A stretch of DNA of 64,000 nt from Flavipsychrobacter stenotrophus. GTDB lineage: Bacteria > Bacteroidota > Bacteroidia > Chitinophagales > Chitinophagaceae. Made by a program: the position numbers and the translations under genes. Positions within the stretch are counted from its first letter, which is position 1, and every line of letters begins with the position of its first letter. The notes under the pieces were generated by a model. It did not search any database and had not been told where the DNA came from. It saw only the letters and a program-made list of their open reading frames with translations. Below, in pieces: positions 42,625 to 51,013 of this stretch. The stretch lies in assembly GCF_002954265.1 (NCBI RefSeq), contig NZ_PPSL01000005.1:62001-126000 (forward strand), in the 5' to 3' direction.

Positions 42625-43521
42625 ATGGAAATAGATAAATACATAGGGCAATTTATATTAAAGAATAACTTTTGCTACATACACGGGCTGGGCAACCTTG
42701 AATTAGTGAAGCGCCCTGCAGTGCATGATGGCAAGGCTTTGCAGGCACCTACCTATGAAGTAGTAGTAACAGCAGGTGGATCTATTGATGACAGCTTCGC
42801 TAACTTTATTGCTACCAATGAGCAGATAAGCATATCTAAAGCCGCCAATGGACTGCGCGAATACAGCATGCAGGCAAGGAAAGATATGGCTGCAGGCAAA
42901 GAAGTGCCTATTCCTGGTATAGGAAAGTTTACTGAAGAGAACGGACGCGTTAAGTTTACAACTGATGCTAACTTCAGGTTCACACCGGCGGGCATGCCCA
43001 CCCTTAAGAACAGCAAGCAACTGGAAGACCAGAAAATAACTCCTGCGCACAAACCATCTTACCCACCACCTGCCAGCGCCAATTCGGTTAACTGGACAAT
43101 GGTGATAATAGTGGCAGTACTATTAGTAATACTGGGTGCGGGTGGATATGGATTGTATTACTACAAGAACCAGCAGGCTGCAAGCCAGCCGGCACCGCAT
43201 ATGGCAGATACAATAGTGCAGGCACCAGCGCCGCCGATAGTAGACACTATGCGTAAAGACACTGTGGCAACGGCTCCTGTTGTAGACACTAATGCTATTA
43301 ATGCTTACCGAATGGTGATAGGCGAATACCCTAATAAAGCCAAAGCTGAAGCCCGCTTGCGCAGGTTGAAGATAGATGGCAGCAAGGTAGAGATCATCAC
43401 CAGCGACTCTGTAACCTTTAAGGTATTGGCAACAGTCAATTGCCGTGTGGTAGATACCCTGCACTATAAAGATTCACTCCAAAAGTTCTATGGCTATAAG
43501 AATGTGATGATAGTTAATTAA
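42625..43521 (+). CDS. HU-domain (CCDC81-like) / SPOR-domain membrane protein
   Basis: A 298-residue single-pass protein. Residues 1-60 (MEIDKYIGQFILKNNFCYIH, GLGNLELVKRPAV) and 65-125 (ISKAANGLREYSMQARKDMA, VPIPGIGKFTEENGRVKF) match the two CCDC81-type HU domains found in Bacteroidota. A proline-rich linker leads to one membrane helix (WTMVIIVAVLLVILGAGGYGLYYY) and a C-terminal SPOR domain (YRMVIGEYPNKAKAEARLRRLK, VDTLHYKDSLQKFYGYKN), which binds denuded peptidoglycan. The N-terminal part would be cytoplasmic and the SPOR part periplasmic, linking cell wall and cytoplasm, perhaps at division. Own promoter; follows the TonB-TPR-barrel genes. Confidence 0.8.
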   Translation: MEIDKYIGQFILKNNFCYIHGLGNLELVKRPAVHDGKALQAPTYEVVVTAGGSIDDSFANFIATNEQISISKAANGLREYSMQARKDMAAGKEVPIPGIGKFTEENGRVKFTTDANFRFTPAGMPTLKNSKQLEDQKITPAHKPSYPPPASANSVNWTMVIIVAVLLVILGAGGYGLYYYKNQQAASQPAPHMADTIVQAPAPPIVDTMRKDTVATAPVVDTNAINAYRMVIGEYPNKAKAEARLRRLKIDGSKVEIITSDSVTFKVLATVNCRVVDTLHYKDSLQKFYGYKNVMIVN

Positions 43522-43580
43522 GAAACCTCACCCCGGCCCTGCTTCGACAAGCTCAGCATGACAAAAGGAGAGGGCGGTAA
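43521..43580. repeat. Fragment of a dispersed intergenic repeat
   Basis: CCTCACCCCGGCCC ... CTTCGACAAGCTCAGCATGAC ... GGAGAGGGC, with a GCTT-CGAC-AAGC hairpin. From memory, both parts are well-known intergenic boilerplate in Bacteroidota genomes. Copies elsewhere must be checked. Confidence 0.4.
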
Positions 43581-43590
43581 TATAAATTAT

Positions 43591-43620
43591 GAATAAAGGC
43601 TCCGCATGGAGCCTTTATTC
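43591..43620. terminator. Bidirectional terminator
   Basis: GAATAAAGGCTCC / GGAGCCTTTATTC with loop GCAT, between the convergent HU/SPOR and GNAT genes. Confidence 0.85.
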
Positions 43621-43633
43621 GTTTAGTGCCACC

Positions 43634-44242
43634 CTATTTTTTGTCGGTGTAGTATCTTACCATCGGCCTGCTTTTAGAGGTACGGTCTACAATTTCAAAT
43701 CCTACTCTTTCAAATGATTTGTACAGTCCGATCCAGGCAAAAGAATCGGGCAATGATTCCTGTGTAGGAATAGTGGGATAGGCTTCAATGATCTTAATAT
43801 TTTGCGCCCGGGCATAGCTGATCAAACCTTTGAGTAGAGCGACAGACACACCCATGCGTCTGAAATTCTTGTCTATAAAGAAACAGGTAACAGACCATAC
43901 AGCTTCGTCGTCAATGGGTTTGTGTACTCTGGATCGAGCCATCTTAGGGAAATCTTCGCGAGGCGCAAAGGCACACCATGCTATTGCCTGGCCGTCATAG
44001 AAACCCATAAGGCCGGTAGGGGCTTCATTCCACACCAGGTCTTTCATAGCCTGCTTGTTACCGCCATCTACCTTGCCTTCAGCAAACTCAGCCTTGTTGA
44101 GTCTGTAGTACATGCACCAACAATTACCACAGGCACCGCGCTCACCAAAAAGTTGGGTAAACTGTAGCCAGTTGGCCCGTGTTAGTGGCTCAAAGGTCAT
44201 TTCGGTGAGGATGTCGTCGTTCTCTTCTATGATATGCTTCAT
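43634..44242 (-). CDS. GNAT family N-acetyltransferase
   Basis: A 202-residue protein. The acetyl-CoA binding core is VWSVTCFFIDKNFRRMGVSVALLKGLISYA (V.C/RRmGVSvaLL is the P-loop region), and the C-terminal YKSFERVGFEIVDRTSKSRP has the family's terminal strand. It also carries an N-terminal Cys cluster, RGACGNCWCMYYRL, seen in a GNAT subfamily whose role I do not know. Probable cytoplasmic acyltransferase; substrate unknown. Divergent from the next gene, with the starts 36 bp apart. Confidence 0.8.
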   Translation of the reverse strand: MKHIIEENDDILTEMTFEPLTRANWLQFTQLFGERGACGNCWCMYYRLNKAEFAEGKVDGGNKQAMKDLVWNEAPTGLMGFYDGQAIAWCAFAPREDFPKMARSRVHKPIDDEAVWSVTCFFIDKNFRRMGVSVALLKGLISYARAQNIKIIEAYPTIPTQESLPDSFAWIGLYKSFERVGFEIVDRTSKSRPMVRYYTDKK

Positions 44243-44278
44243 CTATATTTGCTTTATCTTAGACCAATAATCAAAGCT

Positions 44279-44902
44279 ATGAAACTGGAACAACAAGGAG
44301 ACACTTACATTTTTACTCCCGAAGTAAGGAACAGATCGCGCGTAAAGGGAATGCTCCTGTTTCAGAGTGCCTACTTTATCGTTCCCGGCATTGTGGCTAT
44401 AGGTGCGGCCTTTTTTATGCTGACCGTCAGTATCATCATCACACTTGTTTTTATTGCCGCAGGGGCAGTGCTAATTCTTGCAGGCACCCGGTATGCCAAA
44501 AAAGCTTCGTTTGCAGAAGAAATAACTATTGCTGTTGATACGTTGACCATTGCAGCCGGTGGCAAAGCATTGCAATATGAGTTAGGTTCCATTGAACAAA
44601 TATTCTACACTGGCTATTCCGCAAAAACAGATCACCCTTTAAAAACCGGAGGTTTTGACTACATGGGTTTTGAAACCAGGGAACGGGAAATAGCCCGAAT
44701 ACATGATGAGGGCCACATAAAATTTTACTATGGCAGTAAAACGATCTGGTTTGGCAAAGAGCTGGCATCATGGGACGCACAAAAGATAAGCGATGCACTG
44801 AACAAAGTAACAGATGGTCGCCTGTACATACAAAACCTACCCGATGAGATACCTGAAGACGTGTATATGCACGGCGTAAAACCAGGCCAGCCAATGCCCT
44901 AG
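44279..44902 (+). CDS. Two-span membrane protein of unknown function
   Basis: Start at MKLEQQGDTYIFTPEVRN; the frame reaches a TTG 45 bp upstream inside the divergent promoter region. 207 residues with two helices (LLFQSAYFIVPGIVAIGAAFFML and VSIIITLVFIAAGAVLILAG), followed by a cytoplasmic beta-rich part (EEITIAVDTLTIAAGGKALQYEL, FYYGSKTIWFGKELASWDAQ) that resembles a bacterial PH-like domain, a tentative similarity. No catalytic residues seen. Confidence 0.55.
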   Translation: MKLEQQGDTYIFTPEVRNRSRVKGMLLFQSAYFIVPGIVAIGAAFFMLTVSIIITLVFIAAGAVLILAGTRYAKKASFAEEITIAVDTLTIAAGGKALQYELGSIEQIFYTGYSAKTDHPLKTGGFDYMGFETREREIARIHDEGHIKFYYGSKTIWFGKELASWDAQKISDALNKVTDGRLYIQNLPDEIPEDVYMHGVKPGQPMP

Positions 44903-44911
44903 ACCAGCTCC

Positions 44912-45273
44912 CTATTGGCTGCAATAATGTGCTACTACCTTCACTACGTTACCCTCTTCATTGAGTTCCATCAACTCGGCGGCAAACAGGTTGTTGACGC
45001 TCTTATAGTAAACGACAATAGAGTTAACCGATGAAAGTATCCGGTACAATTCGAAATGCAGCTCGGGTATGCATTTAACGCCCGCTCGAAATAGGCTCTG
45101 AGTAAGGGTTTGGAGTTAATAACGCCGGTTGGATCATTATTTATCTTGATGACGAACGGTGATGTGAAATGAATGTCATCGGCATAGTGGCTCATCACCT
45201 TGTCCAGGTCATGGCTGTTCCAGTCATTTACCCATTCGGTGCCAATATGCAGTGCAGTGTTTTCTGTGATCAT
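44912..45273 (-). pseudogene. SnoaL/NTF2-like protein, frameshifted
   Basis: Start at MITENTALHIGTEWVNDWNSHDLDKVMSHYADDIHFTSPF, the standard opening of a SnoaL-like fold protein. After ALNAYP the annotated frame goes wrong (SCISNCTGYFHRL, stop). In the -1 frame the sequence continues naturally: PELHFELYRILSSVNSIVVY, then YKSVNNLFAAELMELNEEG and VVAHYCSQ, stop at 44912-44914. The break is at a GGG run (45065-45067), consistent with loss of one G, by real mutation or a homopolymer sequencing error. The intact protein would be 120 residues. Confidence 0.8.
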
Positions 45274-45463
45274 AAAGAGTGGTTTTATTCTGCAAAGCTG
45301 ATAAAGAAATACACAATAAAACAGATACACTTTTTGTATTTTTAGCCACAACAGTGGCTACATTTTGTATTTGGCATATAAGTACATAGGATTTACCTTT
45401 GCTGCTGCCAGGAATGATGGTGGATACTCCGCCATTCTAATTGATTATTTGAATTGAGTACAT

Positions 45464-46282
45464 ATGATGCAACCGGAACAGTTCTTTGAACTGATGCTTA
45501 AAGAATTGGAAGTGCACACCGAGATGCAGCCTTACTATAAATTCCTGGGTAAAAAATCTTCATGGCATTTCCGCAGGAATTACTTCCTCGAAAGATTGCG
45601 TTACATACAAAAGCAGGTAGCAGATAATAAAGACCTGCGCATATGGGACTGTGGCAGCGGATATGGTACTACCTGTCTGTTCCTGGCTATGAATGGCATC
45701 AAAACACATGGCACTACTCTTGAGTTTTACTACGATACTGTACAGAAAAGAAAAGAGTACTGGAGCCAATTCGGCGATTCATCTTTATTTACCTGCACTT
45801 ACGAAAATCTATTCGATACACCACCCGCAGCCAATAGCTGCGACCTGATAATAGTGCAAGACACGCTACATCATCTGGAGCCTATAAATGATGCACTAAA
45901 GATATTTCAAAACTGCCTGAGCGCTAAAGGACGTGTGCTATCTATAGAAGAGAACGGTAGCAACATAATACAGCGCGCTAAGTTGTATAAATACAGGGGC
46001 AATAAGCGCATCATCACCATATGGGATGAGAAGCTTAAGAAAGACATTCTGATAGGTAACGAGAACATCCGCAGCCTGGAAAACTGGAGACACCTTTTTG
46101 AAGAAAACGGATTCAATATTCCTAATAGCAGCGTGCAGTATGTGCGTTATTATCTACCGGTACATTACCGCTTCTCAGATCCGCAATCATTGCTGGAGAA
46201 AGAGAGGAAGATACAGACGGAACAAGGCTTGAGAAGAGAGTATTTTTTCTTCGGACTAAACTTTATTGCAGAGAAACAATAA
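45464..46282 (+). CDS. Class I SAM-dependent methyltransferase
   Basis: A 272-residue protein. Motif I is IWDCGSGYGTTCLFLAMNG, followed by HGTTLEFYYDTVQKRKEY (acidic residue after strand 2), and CDLIIVQDTLHHLEPINDAL is motif IV with the HHLEP signature of the methyltransf_11/25 type. The N-terminal helix region (EQFFELMLKELEVHTEMQPYY) precedes it. It methylates an unknown small molecule or lipid in the cytoplasm. Monocistronic; 49 bp before the next gene. Confidence 0.85.
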   Translation: MMQPEQFFELMLKELEVHTEMQPYYKFLGKKSSWHFRRNYFLERLRYIQKQVADNKDLRIWDCGSGYGTTCLFLAMNGIKTHGTTLEFYYDTVQKRKEYWSQFGDSSLFTCTYENLFDTPPAANSCDLIIVQDTLHHLEPINDALKIFQNCLSAKGRVLSIEENGSNIIQRAKLYKYRGNKRIITIWDEKLKKDILIGNENIRSLENWRHLFEENGFNIPNSSVQYVRYYLPVHYRFSDPQSLLEKERKIQTEQGLRREYFFFGLNFIAEKQ

Positions 46283-46331
46283 TTAATCGACTATCTGAAT
46301 AATCAATTTTTAACTATACACTAAACGATCT

Positions 46332-47039
46332 ATGAGCAGAATATTTTCATTTATACTTAGCGTTCTTTTACTTGCTGCCGGCCATTCAATTGCGGCTACA
46401 GATACTGCCACTAAAAAGAAGGGAATGGTGCTGGTAATGCTTCACGCAGAGAAGAACAGACTTGAAGCAGCACGCAAAGTGAATAACACAGAATTATTTG
46501 CTACCATAGCGGCAGACGCAGAGCAAGTACGCATCCGCACGATTATGGATTTTACGGAGAATCTTGAATCGTACCCTGTATACTACATAATGGATAGCAA
46601 CTACGAAAAGATCTACCACAAGCAGTTTGATGGCATTGTGTTGAATGCTGATGGCAGCATAGCAACTGATGTAAAAATTGATACCGCGAAACCCAATTAT
46701 ATTCTTGCCTACTATGGCACCGGCGATTTTCAGACCTACTTCAACTCTCCACTTACCGAAAGCGATAAAGAAAAGTATCAGCAGGAAGGTGGCCGTACGC
46801 ATGGCATGGGACTAACTATATATAACAGTAAGTTTCACCAGCTGACACACTTTTATAAGATGGCCTATGCCAACCCAACAGTACTAACACTTGAAGAGGC
46901 GAAGAAGTTGCCGCACAACCGGACAAAAAGATATTTCTTTAAGTCTAAACAGCTTGAAATGGAGTACTATCCATTTGCTGACGAACTGGATAAAAGTTTC
47001 AAAAAGAAGACCAGAAGAGAAACTACCACGCCTTACTAA
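46332..47039 (+). CDS. Secreted protein of unknown function
   Basis: A 235-residue protein with signal peptide (MSRIFSFILSVLLLAAGHSIA). The mature part has KKGMVLVMLHAEKNRLEAARK, MDFTENLESYPVYYIMDSNYEKI and TPNYILAYYGTGDFQTY-like text. No catalytic motif is seen and I recognise no family. It may be related to the neighbouring methyltransferase only by position. Confidence 0.5.
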   Translation: MSRIFSFILSVLLLAAGHSIAATDTATKKKGMVLVMLHAEKNRLEAARKVNNTELFATIAADAEQVRIRTIMDFTENLESYPVYYIMDSNYEKIYHKQFDGIVLNADGSIATDVKIDTAKPNYILAYYGTGDFQTYFNSPLTESDKEKYQQEGGRTHGMGLTIYNSKFHQLTHFYKMAYANPTVLTLEEAKKLPHNRTKRYFFKSKQLEMEYYPFADELDKSFKKKTRRETTTPY

Positions 47040-47151
47040 GACTATCACGGGAAAATTATCCATTACAATGCGGTGATCGTCCATTTTACAGCCTTTTATG
47101 TTGTTGCACCTTTGCACTGTCAATAACGACAAAACATAAAACAAAGAAAAA

Positions 47152-47703
47152 ATGGCACGTTTAACAGCTATCAATCCTGAACAGGCTTCAGGCAAAACAA
47201 AGGAACTTTTTAATGCAGTGCAAAGTAAACTGGGTGTTGTTCCTAACATGATGAGGACAATGGGTAATGCACCGGCATTCCTTGAAGGCTACCTTAATCT
47301 TAGCGGTGCACTGGGCACCGGCAAGCTAGGTTTAAAAAACAGTAATCTTATAGCAATGGCAGTAGCAGAAAGTAACGCTTGTAACTACTGTCTGTCGGCC
47401 CATACTTACCTGGGCCTTAACCTTGCTAAGATAGATGAGGCAACACTTACAGACGCGCGTGACGGCATAGCTAAAGATGCAAAGACACAGGCAATACTGC
47501 AGTTTGCTAAGTTGGTAGTAGCCAAGCATGGTCAACTAAATGATGCAGATGTAGCTGCAGTAAAATTAGCAGGTGTGACCGATGGTGAAATTGCCGAGAT
47601 CATAGGCCACGTTGCGCTGAATATCATGACCAACTATTTCAATAACACTGCCGGTACTGTCATCGACTTCCCGGTTGTTGCAGCTCATGTAGCAACAGTC
47701 TAA
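47152..47703 (+). CDS. AhpD-like carboxymuconolactone decarboxylase family protein
   Basis: A 183-residue helical protein with the redox motif CNYCLSAH (Cys77, Cys80, His84), the CxxC...H of AhpD-type alkylhydroperoxidases. LIAMAVAESNACNYC and ITEIIGHVALNIMTNYFNNTAG-like text are also typical. It likely reduces peroxides with thiol partners, or is a related peroxidase of unknown substrate. It heads a plausible operon with DUF1348 and an AraC regulator; a hairpin at 47762-47793 may limit read-through. Confidence 0.85.
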   Translation: MARLTAINPEQASGKTKELFNAVQSKLGVVPNMMRTMGNAPAFLEGYLNLSGALGTGKLGLKNSNLIAMAVAESNACNYCLSAHTYLGLNLAKIDEATLTDARDGIAKDAKTQAILQFAKLVVAKHGQLNDADVAAVKLAGVTDGEIAEIIGHVALNIMTNYFNNTAGTVIDFPVVAAHVATV

Positions 47704-47761
47704 TATTTCTACTATAAACATATACATTTGATTGGCCCAAAGGCCGATCTTAGTGATAATC

Positions 47762-47793
47762 AAACAAGGCCATGCTATAGTATGGCTTTGTTT
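47762..47793 (+). terminator. Terminator or attenuator after the AhpD-like gene
   Basis: AAACAAGGCCAT / ATGGCTTTGTTT stem (one G-T pair) around an 8-nt loop. The T content after it is moderate, so partial read-through to the DUF1348 gene is likely. Confidence 0.6.
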
Positions 47794-47807
47794 AAAACTG
47801 TTCAACA

Positions 47808-48224
47808 ATGGAAAACAAAAGATATCCGCTACCTCCATTTACCATGGAGACTGCACTGCAAAAGGTACAGGCTGCAGAAGATGCATGGAATAGCAAAGAC
47901 CCCGAGAAAGTATCTCTTGCCTATACAGTGGATACTGAATGGAGGAACCGAACGGATTTTATAAATGGACGAGAGGAAGTAAAGAAGTTCCTGACAGGTA
48001 AGTGGGAAAGAGAACTTGACTACAAATTGAAGAAGGAGCTTTGGGGATTCCGAGAAAACCGTATGGCAGTGAGATTTGAGTATGAGTGGCACGATGCGAA
48101 TGGCCAATGGTATCGTAGTTATGGCAATGAAATGTGGGAATTTGATGAGAACGGGTACATGCAGAAACGCTTTGCAAGCATTAACGACATAGCTATTAGC
48201 CAAGCTGACCGCAAACTAAAATAA
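47808..48224 (+). CDS. DUF1348 (SnoaL-like) protein
   Basis: A 138-residue NTF2-fold protein: [40 protein letters not shown] and [20 protein letters not shown] are the DUF1348 pattern, a cystatin-like alpha+beta barrel. Function of this subfamily is unknown. It lies between the AhpD-like gene and an AraC regulator, 4 bp from the latter. Confidence 0.82.
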   Translation: MENKRYPLPPFTMETALQKVQAAEDAWNSKDPEKVSLAYTVDTEWRNRTDFINGREEVKKFLTGKWERELDYKLKKELWGFRENRMAVRFEYEWHDANGQWYRSYGNEMWEFDENGYMQKRFASINDIAISQADRKLK

Positions 48225-48228
48225 AAAC

Positions 48229-49113
48229 ATGAATACCACTACTCCACCGGCCAATGCTACGCTCATCAATCCGCAGAATGGGAATTTGGCATTTAAGCTG
48301 TTTTCATTCGACGACAATAGTCACTTCGACCATTTGCAGCGCAACAACTACTATTCGCTGATATGGATAACTGAGGGGGAAGGAATGGTAAAGGCTGATT
48401 TTTCGGAACATAAATTTGTGCCGGGTATGATGTTTGCGTTTTCGCCTTACCAACCTTTCATGATAGCAACGACAGCTATTAAAGGTACCGTCATACACTT
48501 TCATCCCGACTTCTTTTGCATACATAAACATCAGGCTGAAGTAGCCTGCAACGGAGTGCTGTTCAACAATATCTATGAACCGCCTTACATCTCTGTTGAC
48601 ATGAAAGCCGCTGCAACATTGACCATGATTGCCGAACAAATGAAAGAAGAAATACAAAATGCAGCCCTCGGTCAGTATGAACTATTAGTCTCTTACCTGA
48701 AGATATTCCTGATCACAGCTTCACGCATAAAAGTGGTGCAACAGCCACAAACGCTTGTAGAGCCCGATAATGTAAAAGAACCGTTTATTCTCAAAACGCT
48801 TATTGACAGTATCGAACAAAATTTCAAATCAAAACACTCTGCAAGTGATTATGCAGAGAGTCTCAACGTATCACCTAAGACCCTTGCCAAGATCACAAAG
48901 GCGCACTTCAACAAAACCATTACTGGTCTTATAGCTGAGCGTATAATCATAGAAGCAAAACGAGAGCTATACCTGACTAACAAAACGGTAAAAGAAATAG
49001 CATGGGAACTCGGCTACCAGGATGAATACTATTTCAGCCGCTTCTTTAAAACCAATGCAGATATCTCTCCACAGATCTATAGGGAAACTGTAGGATTTGG
49101 AAGAGGAGCCTAA
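48229..49113 (+). CDS. AraC family transcriptional regulator
   Basis: A 294-residue protein. The C-terminal double HTH is at about 190-290: SASDYAESLNVSPKTLAKIT and KTVKEIAWELGYQDEYYFSRFF, ending in ISPQIYRE. The N-terminal part (YYSLIWITEGEGMVKADFSE, FVPGMMFAFSPYQPFM) is a cupin-like effector domain. It probably controls its own operon with the AhpD-like and DUF1348 genes upstream (4 bp gap). The effector is not known. Confidence 0.9.
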   Translation: MNTTTPPANATLINPQNGNLAFKLFSFDDNSHFDHLQRNNYYSLIWITEGEGMVKADFSEHKFVPGMMFAFSPYQPFMIATTAIKGTVIHFHPDFFCIHKHQAEVACNGVLFNNIYEPPYISVDMKAAATLTMIAEQMKEEIQNAALGQYELLVSYLKIFLITASRIKVVQQPQTLVEPDNVKEPFILKTLIDSIEQNFKSKHSASDYAESLNVSPKTLAKITKAHFNKTITGLIAERIIIEAKRELYLTNKTVKEIAWELGYQDEYYFSRFFKTNADISPQIYRETVGFGRGA

Positions 49114-49123
49114 TCTTTACACC

Positions 49124-49789
49124 TTACTGTTTCTTCAGACGCTTTAATCCTATTTCCTTCCTGGCTTTATTGGTAGCCTCAAGGTCTTCAGGCTGTTTGA
49201 TGGCAGCAGTTTTAGTAGTGGTGCTGTAGTATTTAGTAACGTGGTATAACTCGGGCAGTTTACGATAGTTCTGTAACCCATCATATATAACTGCGTACTC
49301 AAATCTGGGAAAATGCTTGTCTTGTACCTCCTGCTTTAACAACGCCAGGAGACCATCGGTTATCATATCGGGCGTATGGTCGAGAATAATGGAAACATGT
49401 CCTGGCATTATGCTATGCGGAACACCATACTTATAGAGTATCGAAGATAATCTGCTGAAATTCTCAGAATCAATATGCACTTGAAGCTTCCACAAGGAAT
49501 CTTTGACAGCCTGTGTAATACCCACCTTATTTGCCCTTGCCTGTTGCATTCTAACCGATTGGTCTTGCTTACTCATACTCCTCAAGACCTTTAGCTTCTG
49601 CCCGTCTGTTTCGCCGTACATGAGCATCCAGCGATACTTCTGATCATTAGCAACCATTATGTCTATTTCCATTTTCAGACTATCCTGTTGTGCTTTGCTA
49701 AATGGCTGTAGCACTTTATACTGTGCGGTAGAGATGAGGGAGGAAGACAAAAGTGTAAGCAATAAAAGGAGCAGTTTACCTGTGTTCAT
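49124..49789 (-). CDS. Secreted protein, DUF6624-like
   Basis: Start at MNTGKLLLLLLTLLSSSLIS with cleavage near TAQ; the open frame continues 72 bp upstream. 221 residues. The region DQKYRWMLMYGETDGQKLKV, then DPSV-like SMSKQDQSVRMQQARANKVG and ARKEIGLKRLKK at the end resembles DUF6624, a tentative recollection. No signature catalytic residues known. It is the first gene left of the small-RNA cassettes, but has its own orientation and signal. Confidence 0.5.
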   Translation of the reverse strand: MNTGKLLLLLLTLLSSSLISTAQYKVLQPFSKAQQDSLKMEIDIMVANDQKYRWMLMYGETDGQKLKVLRSMSKQDQSVRMQQARANKVGITQAVKDSLWKLQVHIDSENFSRLSSILYKYGVPHSIMPGHVSIILDHTPDMITDGLLALLKQEVQDKHFPRFEYAVIYDGLQNYRKLPELYHVTKYYSTTTKTAAIKQPEDLEATNKARKEIGLKRLKKQ

Positions 49790-49859
49790 TGTGCAGGAAT
49801 TAAAGTGAAAACCTAAAATAGTACAATTCAGCAAAAGAATATACAGACCTGGTACAAAC

Positions 49860-49982
49860 AAAAAAGCCTGTCTAAGAATAGACCGGCCCTTATAAACCCT
49901 ATCACCATGAAAACCTCTTTATATTAAAGCCTTGCGGCAAAAGAAATATATTTATTGTTGGTAATCTTTATTGCGTTTTGAT
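49860..49982 (-). ncRNA. Putative small RNA gene, copy A
   Basis: Minus-strand unit of about 123 nt. The -7 element TACTTTTA (plus strand TAAAAGTA, 49990-49997) predicts a start near 49982. The 3' end is a hairpin, GCC-G-GTCTA / TAGAC-A-GGC with loop TTCT (49866-49887), followed by six T. The conserved block AAGAGGTTTTCATGGTGATAGG lies before the hairpin. A TTCACCCC box is 52 bp upstream of the -7 (49 to 56 of 50049-50056). Two more copies follow. No conserved protein is encoded. Confidence 0.6.
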
Positions 49983-50108
49983 TACAGTGTAAAAGTACAA
50001 CATGTACCTACGTGTAATGAAATAAATGAGATGAACGACCAAATAATAGGGGTGAAAATAAATTGAGTTTATTATAGTTTTAAGTCTGGAGCTAGCTGCT
50101 GAATATAC

Positions 50109-50564
50109 TTAGTTGCACCGATCTAAATCTACCTGATCAAAATTAAAGGACCGATACTTCTCCCTATTTTTTAAGGTATCAACAAAAAACTCTTCTACGT
50201 CTTTGTAATCAACATTCCCAACCCCAAAACCACCGAGTCCTCTATTAAAGATAAAAATGCCATTCTGCGGGAGACTATCCACTTTTGAATAATCCTTGAG
50301 GAAGGTGATTGTGTCTGCACTACTACCCAAGGTAGGATTATCGCTGTAACAAAACTTAAAGTAATCTTCTTCCGCATCACTAGAAACAATACCGTAAAGC
50401 GCGGTAAATTGAGTTTTTAGTATTCCACATGCCGGTATCCTCAAAATTCTCCTTCCATCTTTTGTGTATTCAGTCTTAACACCCTTTTGCTGGTTATATA
50501 TGATGGCTATGCGCCCGATGTAGCCCTCAGGAACAATAAGTATAAATAACCGGCTTACGCGCAT
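50109..50564 (-). CDS. DUF6843-like protein, possibly 5'-truncated
   Basis: A 151-residue frame: VPEGYIGRIAIIYNQQKGVK, then GRRILRIPACGILKTQFTAL. The P.GY.G.v.I.Y and iP..GIL.T patterns recall DUF6843, a small domain normally carried on secreted or lipoproteins. Here the frame starts almost at the domain and an in-frame stop lies two codons upstream, so a signal peptide is missing. It may be a remnant or use a start not seen. It sits between copies A and B of the small-RNA cassette. Confidence 0.5.
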   Translation of the reverse strand: MRVSRLFILIVPEGYIGRIAIIYNQQKGVKTEYTKDGRRILRIPACGILKTQFTALYGIVSSDAEEDYFKFCYSDNPTLGSSADTITFLKDYSKVDSLPQNGIFIFNRGLGGFGVGNVDYKDVEEFFVDTLKNREKYRSFNFDQVDLDRCN

Positions 50565-50644
50565 ACGCTACTGATGGATACGATTGATACAAGTATTATG
50601 AATCTAAACTTAAATACTCAGCTGTAGCACCATTGTGTAGGTAC

Positions 50645-50765
50645 AAAAAAAAAGCTAGTCTAAGAATAGACCAGCCCCTATAAACCTATCACTATGAAAA
50701 ACTTTATATTGAATGCTTAGCGCACAATAAAATCGTTTTTGTGTATTCTTTAGTTTCCTATCGAT
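50645..50765 (-). ncRNA. Putative small RNA gene, copy B
   Basis: About 121 nt. -7 TACTTTTA at 50773-50780; hairpin GCTGGTCTA / TAGACTAGC with loop TTCT at 50654-50675, nine T after it. The TTCACCCC box is at 50832-50839, 52 bp above the -7. The ATG seen in copies A and C is replaced (TAGTGATAGG), which argues against a conserved peptide. Confidence 0.6.
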
Positions 50766-50888
50766 TACAATGTAAAAGTACGAAAGAGTTTCATAAAAAA
50801 GTCTTAAAATGACACGAAATATTTAAAAAATGGGGTGAATTATTTTCGTGTAAAATAATAGGCACATCCAGATTAATTACCGGTAAAT

Positions 50889-51013
50889 AAAAAAGCCGAT
50901 CTAAGAATAGATCAGCCCCTATAAACCCTATCACCATGAAAACCTCTTTATGCTAAATGCCCTGCGGCACAAGTAAATCATTTTTATTTTGTAACCTTTC
51001 GTTCCCTGCTGAT
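50889..51013 (-). ncRNA. Putative small RNA gene, copy C
   Basis: About 125 nt. Promoter TTTG (51049-51052), 20 bp, TACTTTTA (51021-51028), an almost perfect consensus. Hairpin GCTGATCTA / TAGATCGGC with loop TTCT at 50895-50916, then six T. TTCACCCC box at 51079-51086. The third stem pair is C-G in copy A, T-A in B and T-G in C, so base pairing is kept while sequence changes. Confidence 0.65.

Noticed and set aside
49908-50727. Plus-strand mini-frames MKTSLY, MKNFILNA, and MKTSLC in the three cassettes as leader peptides
   Set aside because: The peptides are not conserved and the promoter and terminator point to the minus strand.
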